Positions 8,645-17,760 are shown, counted from the stretch's first letter. The stretch is DNA of 64,000 nt from Anaerolineales bacterium (GCA_020634855.1 JACKAU010000004.1:248001-312000); one strand, 5' to 3'. Notes: generated by a model from the sequence alone, not told the origin. Program-made: numbers and translations.

Positions 8645-9183
8645 GTTCAAACAACGATAAGAAACAATGGCAAAAGCGCCTCGATGATCTGCCGGATAAG
8701 CTGACCGAATACAAAAATGAGGCGCAGTTGCCGGCCCAGCCTAAAAAGCCGACCCGCGAAGAAAAGCGGCAAGCGTTGGTCGAGCGGCTTATTCAAGAAG
8801 CCATGGACGAGGGTAAATTCGATAACCTACCCGGCAAAGGCAAGCCGCTCCAATTTGAGGACAACCCCTATACCGAACCGGGCCAAGCTTGGGCTTACGG
8901 CTTGCTCAAACGAAACGGTTTGGCCCCAGCTTGGATCGAGCTTGACAAGGAGATCAGGCGTGAGTTAGAGCAAATCCGCCACCGCCTCCGCGTCTTGTGG
9001 CAGCGACGCCAGGAAAATCTGATCAGCGAAGAAGCCTGGCAGCAGTCCGCCGCTCGCTTGGCCGAACCCATCGCCGAACTCAACAAAAAGATCGATCACC
9101 TCAACCTCATCGTGCCCGTTCTTTCGGCTCAACGTAATCGGATTCGATTTGAGAATGAATTACGGCGTTTGACCCACTCTTAA
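8641..9183 (+). CDS. DUF1992 (DnaJ-homologue subfamily C member 28 conserved domain) protein
   Basis: A 180-aa charged, soluble protein. The diagnostic core is LIQEAMDEGKFDNLPGKGKP followed by a YTEPGQAWAYGLLKRNG stretch and an IELDKEIR helix, matching DUF1992. The domain is widespread in bacteria and occurs in DNAJC28 of animals, but its function is unknown. The rest is predicted helical and probably coiled coil. Its ATG overlaps the stop codon of the upstream methyltransferase-like gene, so both are made from one message. Confidence 0.85.
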   Translation: MSSNNDKKQWQKRLDDLPDKLTEYKNEAQLPAQPKKPTREEKRQALVERLIQEAMDEGKFDNLPGKGKPLQFEDNPYTEPGQAWAYGLLKRNGLAPAWIELDKEIRRELEQIRHRLRVLWQRRQENLISEEAWQQSAARLAEPIAELNKKIDHLNLIVPVLSAQRNRIRFENELRRLTHS

Positions 9184-9286
9184 ACTCCATTTTCAATACC
9201 ACCTCTTACATACTTACCCCTTGCTTCCGTTATTCGGAAGGTGTTAGTGTCTTTAGGTTTTCGTCGCGATTATAGCCAACTGATTA

Positions 9287-9364
9287 AAAACACGGATGCG
9301 CAGGATTGAACGGATTCTTTGCCGTATTTTTTTAATCCGTTTAATTTCTGCCAATCCGTGTTCT
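9287..9364. repeat. imperfect palindrome with CACGGATT arms
   Basis: Arms of about 29 bp: AACACGGAT...GGATT on the left and the near complement AATCCGT...AATCCGTGTT on the right, with a 17-nt loop. A second copy of this hairpin type is at 46835-46924. It belongs to a class of dispersed intergenic hairpins and encodes nothing. Confidence 0.7.
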
Positions 9365-9430
9365 AAACAATGGCGAAAAGCTCATGACACGAACCCTAAT
9401 CGAGTTTAAATACCATCCCCCTCCACTAAG

Positions 9431-9570
9431 AGACCTTCCTCGTTCAAAATGAGGCCTTCCCCATCCGAAATGACCCCTTCCCCGTTCAAAATGAGACCTT
9501 CCCCATCCGAAATGACCCCTTCCCCGTTCAAAATGAGGCCTTCCCCATCCGAAATGACCCCCTTCCCACC
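9431..9570. repeat. 21-bp tandem array, six units plus a partial one
   Basis: Units start at 9431, 9452, 9473, 9494, 9515 and 9536, exactly 21 bp apart, with a partial unit to 9570. Two forms alternate: one ends GTTCAAAATG, the other CATCCGAAATG; both contain CCTTCCCC. The array can be read as a 53-codon frame (9449-9610) of alternating heptapeptides MRPSPSE and MTPSPFK, but there is no ribosome-binding site, so a DNA-level role is more likely. The remainder of 9184-9801 holds only the palindrome at 9287 and AT-rich sequence before the next gene. Confidence 0.85.
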
Positions 9571-9801
9571 TGGAAAACAGTTCCTACCGCTACCGAACGG
9601 TTCCTATTGAATAGATCTTATACAGTCTAGTGGTTTTAACCACGAATTTCACGAAAAGGGATAAAGTTAAATATTTATAACAAAACATTCAAGATTTCTT
9701 AATATCAGCTTAAAAACCCATTAACACCGGTTTCATACAATGCCTGGTGGTATTAAGAAGTCCCCCTGACCTAACACACCATTTAATAATGAGGAGAGCA
9801 C

Positions 9802-12800
9802 ATGCGACAAAAAATAGTGATTGTTAAGCTGGTAGTTCTGCTGTTGTTGTTTGCAGCTTGGCCGGCTCATGGAGCTGGAGAGGTCACCTTAGACTTGCTC
9901 GGAACGTATGAAACGGGTATTTTTGATGGCAGCGCCGCTGAAATTGTGGCCTACGATCCGGAGACAGAGCGGCTGTTTGTGGTTAACGCTGAGGAAGTGT
10001 CGGTTGACATCCTTAACATCAGTGACCCCACCAGCCCGGCCCTGGTCAGTCGGATCGATGCGGCGGAGTTTGGCGGATCGGCCAACAGCGTTGCCGTTAA
10101 GGATGGAGTAGTAGCCGTTGCCATCGAGGCCGAAATCACCCAAGACCCCGGCCAGGTGGTCTTTTTAGACACCGACGGCAACGTGCTCAACTCGGTTGAA
10201 GTCGGCGCGCTGCCCGATATGGTCACCTTTACCCCGGACGGCCAGAAAGTTCTTGTGGCCAATGAAGGTGAACCGAACGACGATTACACCGTCGATCCCG
10301 AAGGCTCAATCAGCATTATCGATATCTCCGGCGGGGTCGATGCCGCCACCGTTACCACGGCTGATTTTTCGGCTTTCGATGAGCAGATCGACAGCCTGAA
10401 GGCCGCCGGTGTACGTATCTTTGGCCCGGATGCCACCGTTTCGCAAGACCTGGAGCCGGAATATATCGCCGTTTCGCCTGACTCGGCTACCGCGTATGTG
10501 TCGCTGCAAGAGGCCAACGCTTTGGCTGTGGTCGATCTTAACAGCGGTACTGTGACAAATATCGTGCCGTTAGGTTTCAAAGATCACTCGGCTAGCCTTC
10601 AGACATTTGATTTCGCCAACTTGCCCACCCTGGGAGCAACCGCCGCCGGTCAGGAGATCGCGCTGGGCGGCTTCTCCGGCCTCTATTTTGAGGGCGTCAA
10701 TCCCGCCAACGGCAATCTTATCTTTGTCACCCATCCCGACCGCGGCCCCAACGCCGAACCGGTCGATACCGACGGCGACGGGGCCAACGAGCGTCCTTTC
10801 CCGCTGCCCGACTTCCAGGCCAAGATCATTCGCTTTGAGGCCAATCCGGCCACCGGCACGGCTGAAGTCATCGAGCAGATTGGTCTGACTCGTGCTGACG
10901 GTACTCCCATCACCGGCCTGCCGAACCTGGCCGGTGACAGCGGTTTGGCGTATGCCGATGAACTCCCCATCGATTTGCAAGGCAACGCCCTTGATTATGA
11001 TCCATTCGGCGCGGATATGGAAGGCATCGTCATTGCTCCCGATGGCGCCTACTGGATGGTCGATGAGTATCGTCCGGCGATCTATCACTTTGACGCATCC
11101 GGCGTACTGATCGACCGCTTTGTGCCGGAAGGCTCTAACGAAAGCGGGGTGGACGTTGGCACTGAAGCCATCCCAGCCGTGTTTGCCCAGCGCCGCGCTA
11201 ATCGTGGTTTTGAGGCGGTGGCTTACGAAGATGGCAAACTCTACGCCTTTATCCAAAGTCCTATCGATAACCCGGATGTAGAAAATGATGCCAGTTCCAA
11301 GGCTTCGATCGTCAATCGTATTCTGGAGTTTGATACCGCTACCGGCACCACGACCGGCCAATATGTCTATCTCATCGAAGGTGGCGCCAGTGATAAAATC
11401 GGCGATGCGGTTTCTGTTGGTAACGGTGAAATATTAGTCATCGAACGTGATAGTGCGGTTGGCGCAGAGGCGCTCAAAAAAGTGTTCCGCATCAACCTCG
11501 ATGGTGCGACGAATTTGAATGATTTGGATGAAAGTATCGTTGGGCCGGGCGGCACGCTGGAAAGTCTCGACGCCGAAGGATTGGCCGAAGCGGGTATCGA
11601 GCCGGTGCAAAAGACGCTGTACGTTGATCTAATCGCGGCCGGTTATCTGGCCGGTGACAAGGCGGAAGGGTTGGCCTTGATCGATGACAACCGGATCGCG
11701 GTCCTCAACGACAATGACTTCCAACTCATCGGCACGTTTGATGTCGAGACCGGCTTGCTCGATGACAACCCCGAACCCGTTCAGCCGGTGTTGGGCGTTA
11801 TCACCTTGAATAATGCGCTCGATGCCAGCAATGAAGATGGAATGATCAACATCACCAGTTGGCCGGTTTTGGGAATGTACCAGCCCGATGCGCTTGCGAC
11901 TTTTACAGCCAACGGCCAAACGTTCCTCATTACAGCCAACGAAGGCGACAGCCGCGATTATGACGGCTTTAGCGAGGAAACCACCGTGGGCGAGGTTGAG
12001 CTTGATCCGGACGCCTTCCCTAACGCGGCCGAACTGCAAACGTCATCGGCGATAGGCAATTTGAATATCACTAACACCTTAGGCGATACCGACGGCGACG
12101 GCGACTATGACGAACTTTACGCCTTTGGCGGCCGTTCGTTCTCGATTTGGGATGCCAACGGCAATCTGGTTTACGACAGCGGCTCCTTGATCGAGCAAGT
12201 TACAGCGGCGGCCTACCCCGACTATTTTAATGCCTCCAACGATGCCAACGATTTTGATGATCGCAGCGATAGCAAAGGCCCTGAACCGGAGGGCGTCACC
12301 ACCGGCGTTATCGACGGGCGTACTTACGCCTTCATTGGCCTGGAACGGATGGGCGGTATTGTTACCGTCGATGTGACCGATCCGGCTAACCCGATCTTTG
12401 TCGATTACATCAACAACCGCGACTTCAGCGGCGATCCTGAAGCCGGAACCGCCGGCGATCTTGGCCCTGAAGGTCTCGTCTTCATCTCAGCCGAGGACAG
12501 CCCGATCGGTCAGCCGCTGTTGGCCGTCGCCAATGAAGTGAGCGGCAGCACCTCCATTTATGCCATTGCCGTGCCGGAGCCTGAACCCGCTGCCGAGGCG
12601 GAGACTACCTCTGAAACGACCACGATGGCAGAAGAGACCGAAGCCGACTCAGAAGAAGCCATGGACGAGGCGATGATGGAAGCGACTGAGGATGAAACTG
12701 CCGCCGAAGAAGAAGCGCCGGCTGAAACAGTCGAGGGCGTTGTCGTCAAAAATTTTGCAGGTAATGATTTGACCTTCACCTTGGGAAATGAGCAGTTTAC

Positions 12801-12972
12801 CATTCCCAACGAAGATGAAATGACGCTACCATTGTCACCCGGTCGATACACTTATACCGGCAGCACTCCGGAAGGGGCTGTGTCAGGCGAATTCACACTT
12901 AGCGCCGATGGTCAGGTTCAACTAACGTTTTACTTTGATGGTAGTGGCACGCTAAATAGCTATCAGGAGTAG
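9802..12972 (+). CDS. secreted choice-of-anchor I protein with inserted phytase-like esterase domain
   Basis: A 1056-aa exported protein: a signal peptide of about 24 residues (KIVIVKLVVLLLLFAAWPAHG) precedes a beta-propeller-like choice-of-anchor I region (LPDMVTFTPDGQKVLVANEG near residue 135). Between about residues 270 and 600 an esterase-like-activity-of-phytase domain is inserted (GFSGLYFEGVNP, DMEGIVIAPDGAYWMVDEY, GFEAVAYEDGKLYAF). The choice-of-anchor I fold then resumes (FLITANEGDSRDYDGF; RSFSIWD; GPEPEGVTTG). An acidic Glu/Ala/Thr linker near residues 930-975 leads to a small C-terminal beta domain. Such proteins are often linked to phosphate release or cell-surface binding, but activity here is inferred. 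GAGGAG lies eight nt before ATG. A perfect terminator follows. Confidence 0.85.
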   Translation: MRQKIVIVKLVVLLLLFAAWPAHGAGEVTLDLLGTYETGIFDGSAAEIVAYDPETERLFVVNAEEVSVDILNISDPTSPALVSRIDAAEFGGSANSVAVKDGVVAVAIEAEITQDPGQVVFLDTDGNVLNSVEVGALPDMVTFTPDGQKVLVANEGEPNDDYTVDPEGSISIIDISGGVDAATVTTADFSAFDEQIDSLKAAGVRIFGPDATVSQDLEPEYIAVSPDSATAYVSLQEANALAVVDLNSGTVTNIVPLGFKDHSASLQTFDFANLPTLGATAAGQEIALGGFSGLYFEGVNPANGNLIFVTHPDRGPNAEPVDTDGDGANERPFPLPDFQAKIIRFEANPATGTAEVIEQIGLTRADGTPITGLPNLAGDSGLAYADELPIDLQGNALDYDPFGADMEGIVIAPDGAYWMVDEYRPAIYHFDASGVLIDRFVPEGSNESGVDVGTEAIPAVFAQRRANRGFEAVAYEDGKLYAFIQSPIDNPDVENDASSKASIVNRILEFDTATGTTTGQYVYLIEGGASDKIGDAVSVGNGEILVIERDSAVGAEALKKVFRINLDGATNLNDLDESIVGPGGTLESLDAEGLAEAGIEPVQKTLYVDLIAAGYLAGDKAEGLALIDDNRIAVLNDNDFQLIGTFDVETGLLDDNPEPVQPVLGVITLNNALDASNEDGMINITSWPVLGMYQPDALATFTANGQTFLITANEGDSRDYDGFSEETTVGEVELDPDAFPNAAELQTSSAIGNLNITNTLGDTDGDGDYDELYAFGGRSFSIWDANGNLVYDSGSLIEQVTAAAYPDYFNASNDANDFDDRSDSKGPEPEGVTTGVIDGRTYAFIGLERMGGIVTVDVTDPANPIFVDYINNRDFSGDPEAGTAGDLGPEGLVFISAEDSPIGQPLLAVANEVSGSTSIYAIAVPEPEPAAEAETTSETTTMAEETEADSEEAMDEAMMEATEDETAAEEEAPAETVEGVVVKNFAGNDLTFTLGNEQFTIPNEDEMTLPLSPGRYTYTGSTPEGAVSGEFTLSADGQVQLTFYFDGSGTLNSYQE

Positions 12973-13040
12973 CAACGCTATATTTGGCCCGGTAGTGTTT
13001 GTCGCAACCATAACTAAAAACTGAATATTGAAATAAACAC

Positions 13041-13070
13041 AAAAATCCCCTAGTTAACTAGGGGATTTTT
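13041..13070. terminator. perfect bidirectional terminator
   Basis: AAAAATCCCCTA and TAGGGGATTTTT are exact complements around GTTAAC, with T runs on both strands. It ends the 9802-12972 transcript. Confidence 0.9.
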
Positions 13071-13426
13071 GCTCGTCAGCCTATCGAGTTACGAAATATT
13101 CAGAATAGTGAAGTTACAGGTTAGGTGGTCGAAAAGGAAGCAGAAGTACAGAGTGATGTCGGTGTTGGTGGTGATACGAGTAAGTTGTAGACGAGATGAA
13201 ACGGGTGCGGATGATTGATACTGAGTTAGAAAGATAGGCTAGAGTGTGTAGCAGGTCTGGTCGAATACAAGTGTTGAAGTATTGGTTCCAATGCTAGTTA
13301 GCTGCTTGAGGATGCGGCTGACGGATACTACCGGTATTTTATTTTCAGTTGAGTTGTAAAGTTGTGGTGGGCAACTCAACTTTCTGTCCTTATAATACAA
13401 TAAAGTTGAGCCTATGAATAGTGATA
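13071..13426. other. intergenic region, G-rich and C-poor on the plus strand
   Basis: No ORF is supported on either strand. From about 13110 to 13300 the plus strand is visibly rich in G and poor in C. A perfect 9-bp inverted repeat, GTTGAGTTG and CAACTCAAC, spans about 13352-13382. A non-coding transcript is possible but not shown. Confidence 0.4.
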
Positions 13427-13505
13427 AAAGTCCCTAGTTTGGGAGGGCTAAAGGTACTTATTTTTTTGCCCGAAAGTACTTTTTAAAGAGTGGCTATGGT
13501 CACTT
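13427..13505. repeat. degenerate 22-bp array with GTACTT core
   Basis: GGTACTT at 13453 and AGTACTT at 13475 are 22 bp apart, flanked by weaker copies (AAGTCCCTAG near 13427, GGTCACTTC at 13498). The 16-mer TTGCCCGAAAGTACTT at 13466-13481 occurs as its exact reverse complement at 60468-60483. The array ends at the stop of the minus-strand gene 13506-14174. Confidence 0.55.
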
Positions 13506-14174
13506 CTAAAGCGTACCGGGTCGCAGAACCTTGGCTAATCGACGCTCAAGCCGTCCCCGTGGGTCTAGCCTATGAGCTTGCATAAGAAGCCCCTCAATCA
13601 CTTGCTCGCGTATCAGGTCTAATCGGGTCGGCCGCGAGGCTTGAACAACTGCACGAATTTGTTTGAGTAGTTCTTCGCCTTCCAGGGGAAACTCAATTTC
13701 ATTTAAGATTTCAGGATGAGCCGGGATGACAACGGCATTGGGCAGGACTTCATTAAAATAAACTTGAGTACGGTAGGCATGATAGAGATGGGTGATGGCA
13801 AATATTCTGGCAAATTTATACACCCGATTAATGGTTCGAACCGCCCGAACTTCTACTAGGGTACAGTTAGACTTTTGCCGCATAATTAAAAAATCGGCAG
13901 GGATACCAAAATCATTGATTAGGGTTGATTTGACCAGAGTGGTATCGGGTATCCGCCGTGGCCCGTGGATATCGGAAGCAACAAACATGAGGTAGGGCTT
14001 GGGGTTAGGGGCGCTGTACCACAGCGCGGCGGCTAGAGCTATTCGCCCGTAGAGCTGTTTATTTTCCTTTTTGGTGCCCTGGCGTTTACCCATAATTAAG
14101 ATGCCGGATGGTTGTCGGGGCCACTTAACGTTGTCTTTTTGAGTAGCAAGCACGTTATTTGAAAATGGATTCAA
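13506..14174 (-). CDS. YdcF/DUF218-like protein
   Basis: A 222-aa soluble protein. The order ILIMGKR, LAAALWYSAPNPKPYLMFVAS, TLINDFGIPADFLIMRQKSN, CTLVEVRAVRTI and ARIFAITHLYHAYRTQVYF follows the DUF218 pattern: the first strand, the small-residue loop, S-x-x-T-x-E-N-like helix and a late TxxYHxxR-like segment. DUF218 proteins are of unclear biochemical role; some are tied to envelope metabolism. The usual N-terminal membrane helix is absent. The frame opens at GTG 14204, but a strong GGGAGG lies seven nt before TTG 14174, which is preferred. The match is from motif shape only, so the family call is moderate. Confidence 0.55.
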   Translation of the reverse strand: MNPFSNNVLATQKDNVKWPRQPSGILIMGKRQGTKKENKQLYGRIALAAALWYSAPNPKPYLMFVASDIHGPRRIPDTTLVKSTLINDFGIPADFLIMRQKSNCTLVEVRAVRTINRVYKFARIFAITHLYHAYRTQVYFNEVLPNAVVIPAHPEILNEIEFPLEGEELLKQIRAVVQASRPTRLDLIREQVIEGLLMQAHRLDPRGRLERRLAKVLRPGTL

Positions 14175-14204
14175 TGTTGATCCTCCCAACGTAATCAGTT
14201 CCAC

Positions 14205-14583
14205 CGTTGAAATATTTTACATTGCAAGGCTGCTGGCAGGTCGATGTCTTATATCATACCACTCTCCTAATTTGGAGTCTACTCGATGTAATGTATACCG
14301 GCGGTTTCAATACGAACCCCCACCGCAGACGCACGATTAGTTGGAACAAGGGAAGAATATCGATACTGAGAGGATTACAGCCCACGCTCTGAGCAATCAT
14401 GAGATGGGGCCAAGTTGTATTGAGGGGGTATGGCCAACCGGCCAATGGTCACTTTATCAGAGGCTGGCGCGACTAAAACTTTGCGCACTTAAGTCAGAGC
14501 GATATGGTGATAAAGCACGACCTCAATAATCGGCACAAATGTTGATACCCCTATCGCCGACAACTGATATTGCTGGGGCGGTA
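14205..14583. other. intergenic region, nothing recognised
   Basis: Both strands were read; only short frames without ribosome-binding sites are present. No repeat family seen elsewhere in the window occurs here. Confidence 0.5.
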
Positions 14584-15207
14584 TTATTCAGACTCTGGCG
14601 AACGATGTCGTGTTGTATTTTGTCCGGCAATGGGGCGACCTATAGCCAGGGTCTGGTGTAGTTCTTCGTCTAACGCCAGATAGGCTTCGTCCGGTTCAAC
14701 TCCCAACGCATCGAGCGTTTTGCTAAAAAAGCAGCGGACTGTGGCGGCCGTGGTGATATCGAATATCTCGTCATCGGAATAGCCGTGCTGTTTGAGTTCG
14801 TCAATGTCAGCCTGAGTAATGGCGGTGGCATCGCGGACCACTTTTTCGGCATAGGCCATAATCGCCACATCGGCCGGGGCGAGGTCGGCGGTGCGGTAGT
14901 TGGTGGCAATGCGGATCAGTTGTTCAGGGGTGTAAAATTGCTCACTCAGCACCAAGCTATGGGCCAGCATGCAGTAGGAGTGGCGCAATGTTCGGGCGGC
15001 AGCTAGCGTGACCAGTTCATAGCGCCGGGGGTCCATCTTGCTCTTGATAACATTCAATAAGTTTCCCCAAGCGCTCATCACTTCGGGTCGATGACTAAAA
15101 GCCAGAACATAGTTGGGGATGTAGCCCTCCGGTTTCCGATTTTCTTCGTACATCCGGCGAACATCGTCTGAGGCTTGTTCTTCGGGAATTGTGTTGATAA
15201 ACGCCAT
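14584..15207 (-). CDS. carboxymuconolactone decarboxylase / AhpD-like family protein
   Basis: A 207-aa helical protein. PEVMSAWGNLLNVIKSKMDP, RRYELVTLAAARTLRHSYC and MLAHSLVLSEQF give the CMD-domain core; LAPADVAIMAYAEKVVRD is the usual second helix pair of peroxidase-related members. In AhpD-type peroxidases the core is CxxC followed by His. Here only the second cysteine (SYCMLAH) is present and the first is Ser or His, so a thiol-disulphide cycle within the motif is impossible; another Cys occurs at RCFFSKT. It may therefore not be an active AhpD peroxidase. AAGGAG lies eight nt before ATG. The gene stands alone, with 214 nt of hairpin-bearing spacer upstream. Confidence 0.8.
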   Translation of the reverse strand: MAFINTIPEEQASDDVRRMYEENRKPEGYIPNYVLAFSHRPEVMSAWGNLLNVIKSKMDPRRYELVTLAAARTLRHSYCMLAHSLVLSEQFYTPEQLIRIATNYRTADLAPADVAIMAYAEKVVRDATAITQADIDELKQHGYSDDEIFDITTAATVRCFFSKTLDALGVEPDEAYLALDEELHQTLAIGRPIAGQNTTRHRSPESE

Positions 15208-15306
15208 GCCTTGCTCCTTACTTTTGGCTCATTTACGCTGTGGTTGCATCAACTCCATACCTCGGAGAGATTCAGAGTAGGGCGCTTCGGCGTCCTTCCC
15301 TCTCTC

Positions 15307-15331
15307 AGGGCGATGGCTTTAGCCTCGCCCT
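15307..15331. repeat. short intergenic hairpin
   Basis: AGGGCGA, one bulged T, GGCT, then AGCC and TCGCCCT form an 11-bp stem with a two-base loop. It lies between two minus-strand genes. Confidence 0.5.
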
Positions 15332-15421
15332 CGTTGGTCCGGCGTAACCCGTTTGTTTTCTTAACCTTCATAAGTTTGCCCTACAAAAGCCCCCTTTTTT
15401 GAGGAGATATGTATGTTACTA

Positions 15422-16240
15422 TCACGTTGCTAGGAGGGCAATTTGTTCGTTTTGGAATAACTCAGTTGCTTGAAGGCGTCCGCCGGCGGTAAAGCTAAAC
15501 GCCCGGTAGAAGGTTTGGCTGCCGAATATCGCTTGTTGGTCATTGTGAGGCAAAGCCATCAGCCGTTCGTAGCCCGGTAATTGGGAGCAATGCGCCCGCA
15601 CTGCTTGCCAGACCTGGGCAACATACGCGCTGGTGTCGATGCAGGTGGACACGGCCCACTCCGGCCACGGCGCGGCGCGTCGTTCAATGCCGCCAATCGT
15701 CATGACCAATTCGCCGAAAGCGGATTGGTAGGCCGCCAGTTCGGCTTGGGTTAGTACTCGGTAGTACAGCGTCTCAACCTGATGGGGAGGCATGCCATTG
15801 CCATATGCATTGCTGGCGGCTTCGACAACGGCGGCGGTGGTGAATTGGGCGATCGCAATATGGTCGGGATGGCCATAGACCCCGAATGGGTCGAAGGTCA
15901 GCACAACCTCCGGGCGAACGCGCCGGATATGAGTCGCCAGCTGATGAATGATCGATTGCGGTTCGGCCTGATCGAGATCGCCATCCATATAATCAAGCAG
16001 GTGAACGCTCCGTAAATTGAGTATCCGGGCGGCTTGCCTCAATTCGTCTTCGCGGATAACGCCGAGGGCGTCAGGACCGGGGTAATCATCCGGCGCGCCG
16101 AACCAGCCGCGCTGACCGCGGGTAGCACAGACGAGATGGGTTTCGATCCCCATCTCGGCGTAGCGGGCCAGGGTGCCACCAAAGCCCAACGTTTCATCAT
16201 CGGGATGGGCCAGCACGGCCAGAATTTTTTGGTGGGTCAT
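15422..16240 (-). CDS. LmbE/PIG-L family deacetylase
   Basis: A 272-aa metal-dependent N-deacetylase. The N-terminal VLAHPDDETLGFGG supplies the zinc-binding H-x-D-D, and FGVYGHPDHIA near residue 135 supplies HPDH, the second metal and catalytic element. Members deacetylate N-acetylglucosaminyl conjugates, including precursors of mycothiol and bacillithiol; the substrate here is unknown. The frame allows a start at 16261, but GGAAAGGAG lies eight nt before ATG 16240 and that start overlaps the stop of the upstream decarboxylase (ATGA). The two genes therefore form a translationally coupled pair. Confidence 0.88.
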   Translation of the reverse strand: MTHQKILAVLAHPDDETLGFGGTLARYAEMGIETHLVCATRGQRGWFGAPDDYPGPDALGVIREDELRQAARILNLRSVHLLDYMDGDLDQAEPQSIIHQLATHIRRVRPEVVLTFDPFGVYGHPDHIAIAQFTTAAVVEAASNAYGNGMPPHQVETLYYRVLTQAELAAYQSAFGELVMTIGGIERRAAPWPEWAVSTCIDTSAYVAQVWQAVRAHCSQLPGYERLMALPHNDQQAIFGSQTFYRAFSFTAGGRLQATELFQNEQIALLAT

Positions 16241-17760
16241 TGGGCTTGCTCCTTTCCGCAAAGGTCATCTGGCCTTAACCGACCGTCCATTTGGCGACCC
16301 ATGGCTACAACAATATCGGGCAGGGCTTCGATGTCTTCGATGGAGGTCCGGAAATTGACAATACACATTCGCATCACGTATTTACCATTGATAACTGCAT
16401 TCGATAAAAAGGCGTCCGGGCTGGTGTGGAACTGTTCGACTAAGGCTTTGTTCAAATCGTTGAGATAGTCCTCAACGGCCTCATTTCCTTTCGGCAAACC
16501 CTGCGGCGTGTAGCGGAAGGTAGTGATGCTCAAGGAGTGTGTAAACGCTTCTAATTCCGGGTGAGTCTCGGCCAGGTGATAGAGTGTTTTGGCCAGACGA
16601 ATATCTTCGGCAATCATCTGTCGATAGCCTTGCCGTCCGACCTGTTGCAGCGCCAACCAGACCTTGAGGGCGCGAAAGTCCCGCGAATTCTGCAGGCCGT
16701 ACTCGTGGTAGGATATCTTATCGCTTTGATCGGGATAATATTCCGGGTGATAGGCAAAGGCATCAACTAAACGATTAGCATCGCGGACAAGCACAGCTCC
16801 GGCTTCCAACGGAACATACAGCCATTTATGCGGATCCAGCGCAATCGAGTCCGCTTCGGGCAGGGCGGCCAACTCCGGCGGCGCATCTGGGCCTAACACT
16901 CCGGCGGCAGCGCCATACGCGCCGTCCACATGAAACCACAGATCATACTCTCGACAGATAGCGGCAATTTCAGGCAGCGGGTCAATGGCTCCGACTCCGG
17001 TCGAGCCGGCCGTACCGATCACCAGAAAGGGAATGTCACCTTTGGCTGAGTCGGCCTCAAGTTGCCGGCGCAGCGCCGTTGGGTCCAGCCGCAGTTGGTC
17101 ATCGGTCGGCAGCCATCGGATCGAGTCGGTCCCCAGGCCAAACAGATCGGCCGCCTTTTGCAGCCAGGTATGCGTCTGGTCCGAGGCATATACCCGCAGC
17201 CGCCGTCCCTCCCCTGCGACCAGACCGCCTTCACGTACGGGCCACGGGGTTTTGGCTTTGCGGGCCGCCAGAAACGGCACAAAATTGGCCATATTGCCCC
17301 CGCTCACTAACACCCCGCTGCAATTCGTGCCATAGCCAATGAGTTCGCCCAGCCAGCGGATCGTTTGGGCCTCGATTTCAGTCGCCATCGGCGAAAGCAT
17401 CCAACCGCCGACATTGGGGTTGACGGCCGCGGCCAGCAAGTCGCCCAAACTGCCGATCGGGGCCGGCGTTCCGGCGATGTAGCCCCAGAAGTGGGGATGA
17501 GCCAAATGCACGGAGTGGTCAAACAGCAAATCCGCCGCTCGATTGAGCAGACTCGCCGGGTCTTGGCCATGTTCCGGTAGCGTCATCTCACCCAGTAAGG
17601 TGCGCAGTTCGGCCGGTGATTTATCGGTTGCAACCGGCTTTTGGGGCAGCGCCGTCATGAATGCCGTGATGCGGTCGATCAGTTGGTAGCCTAACGCCCG
17701 AAATTCTTCCGGCTGCATGTCGATAGGGGCCTGGCGGGTTCTTCTCCGTTGTGCTTCCAT
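16237..17760 (-). CDS. PLP-dependent group II amino-acid decarboxylase (aromatic type)
   Basis: A 507-aa enzyme with the fold of aromatic-L-amino-acid, glutamate and histidine decarboxylases. HPHFWGYIAGTPAPIGSLGD lies near residue 90, GVLVSGGNMANF near 150, the cofactor-stacking His in SDQTHTWLQKAA near 198, WFHVDGAYGA near 277, and the Schiff-base lysine in DPHKWLYVPLEAG near 315. The SxHxS-like segment and the HKW triplet support an aromatic amino-acid decarboxylase, giving an amine and CO2. Its stop overlaps the start of the LmbE-type deacetylase. GAGGAG lies seven nt before ATG. Substrate specificity needs biochemical evidence. Confidence 0.85.
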   Translation of the reverse strand: MEAQRRRTRQAPIDMQPEEFRALGYQLIDRITAFMTALPQKPVATDKSPAELRTLLGEMTLPEHGQDPASLLNRAADLLFDHSVHLAHPHFWGYIAGTPAPIGSLGDLLAAAVNPNVGGWMLSPMATEIEAQTIRWLGELIGYGTNCSGVLVSGGNMANFVPFLAARKAKTPWPVREGGLVAGEGRRLRVYASDQTHTWLQKAADLFGLGTDSIRWLPTDDQLRLDPTALRRQLEADSAKGDIPFLVIGTAGSTGVGAIDPLPEIAAICREYDLWFHVDGAYGAAAGVLGPDAPPELAALPEADSIALDPHKWLYVPLEAGAVLVRDANRLVDAFAYHPEYYPDQSDKISYHEYGLQNSRDFRALKVWLALQQVGRQGYRQMIAEDIRLAKTLYHLAETHPELEAFTHSLSITTFRYTPQGLPKGNEAVEDYLNDLNKALVEQFHTSPDAFLSNAVINGKYVMRMCIVNFRTSIEDIEALPDIVVAMGRQMDGRLRPDDLCGKEQAQ

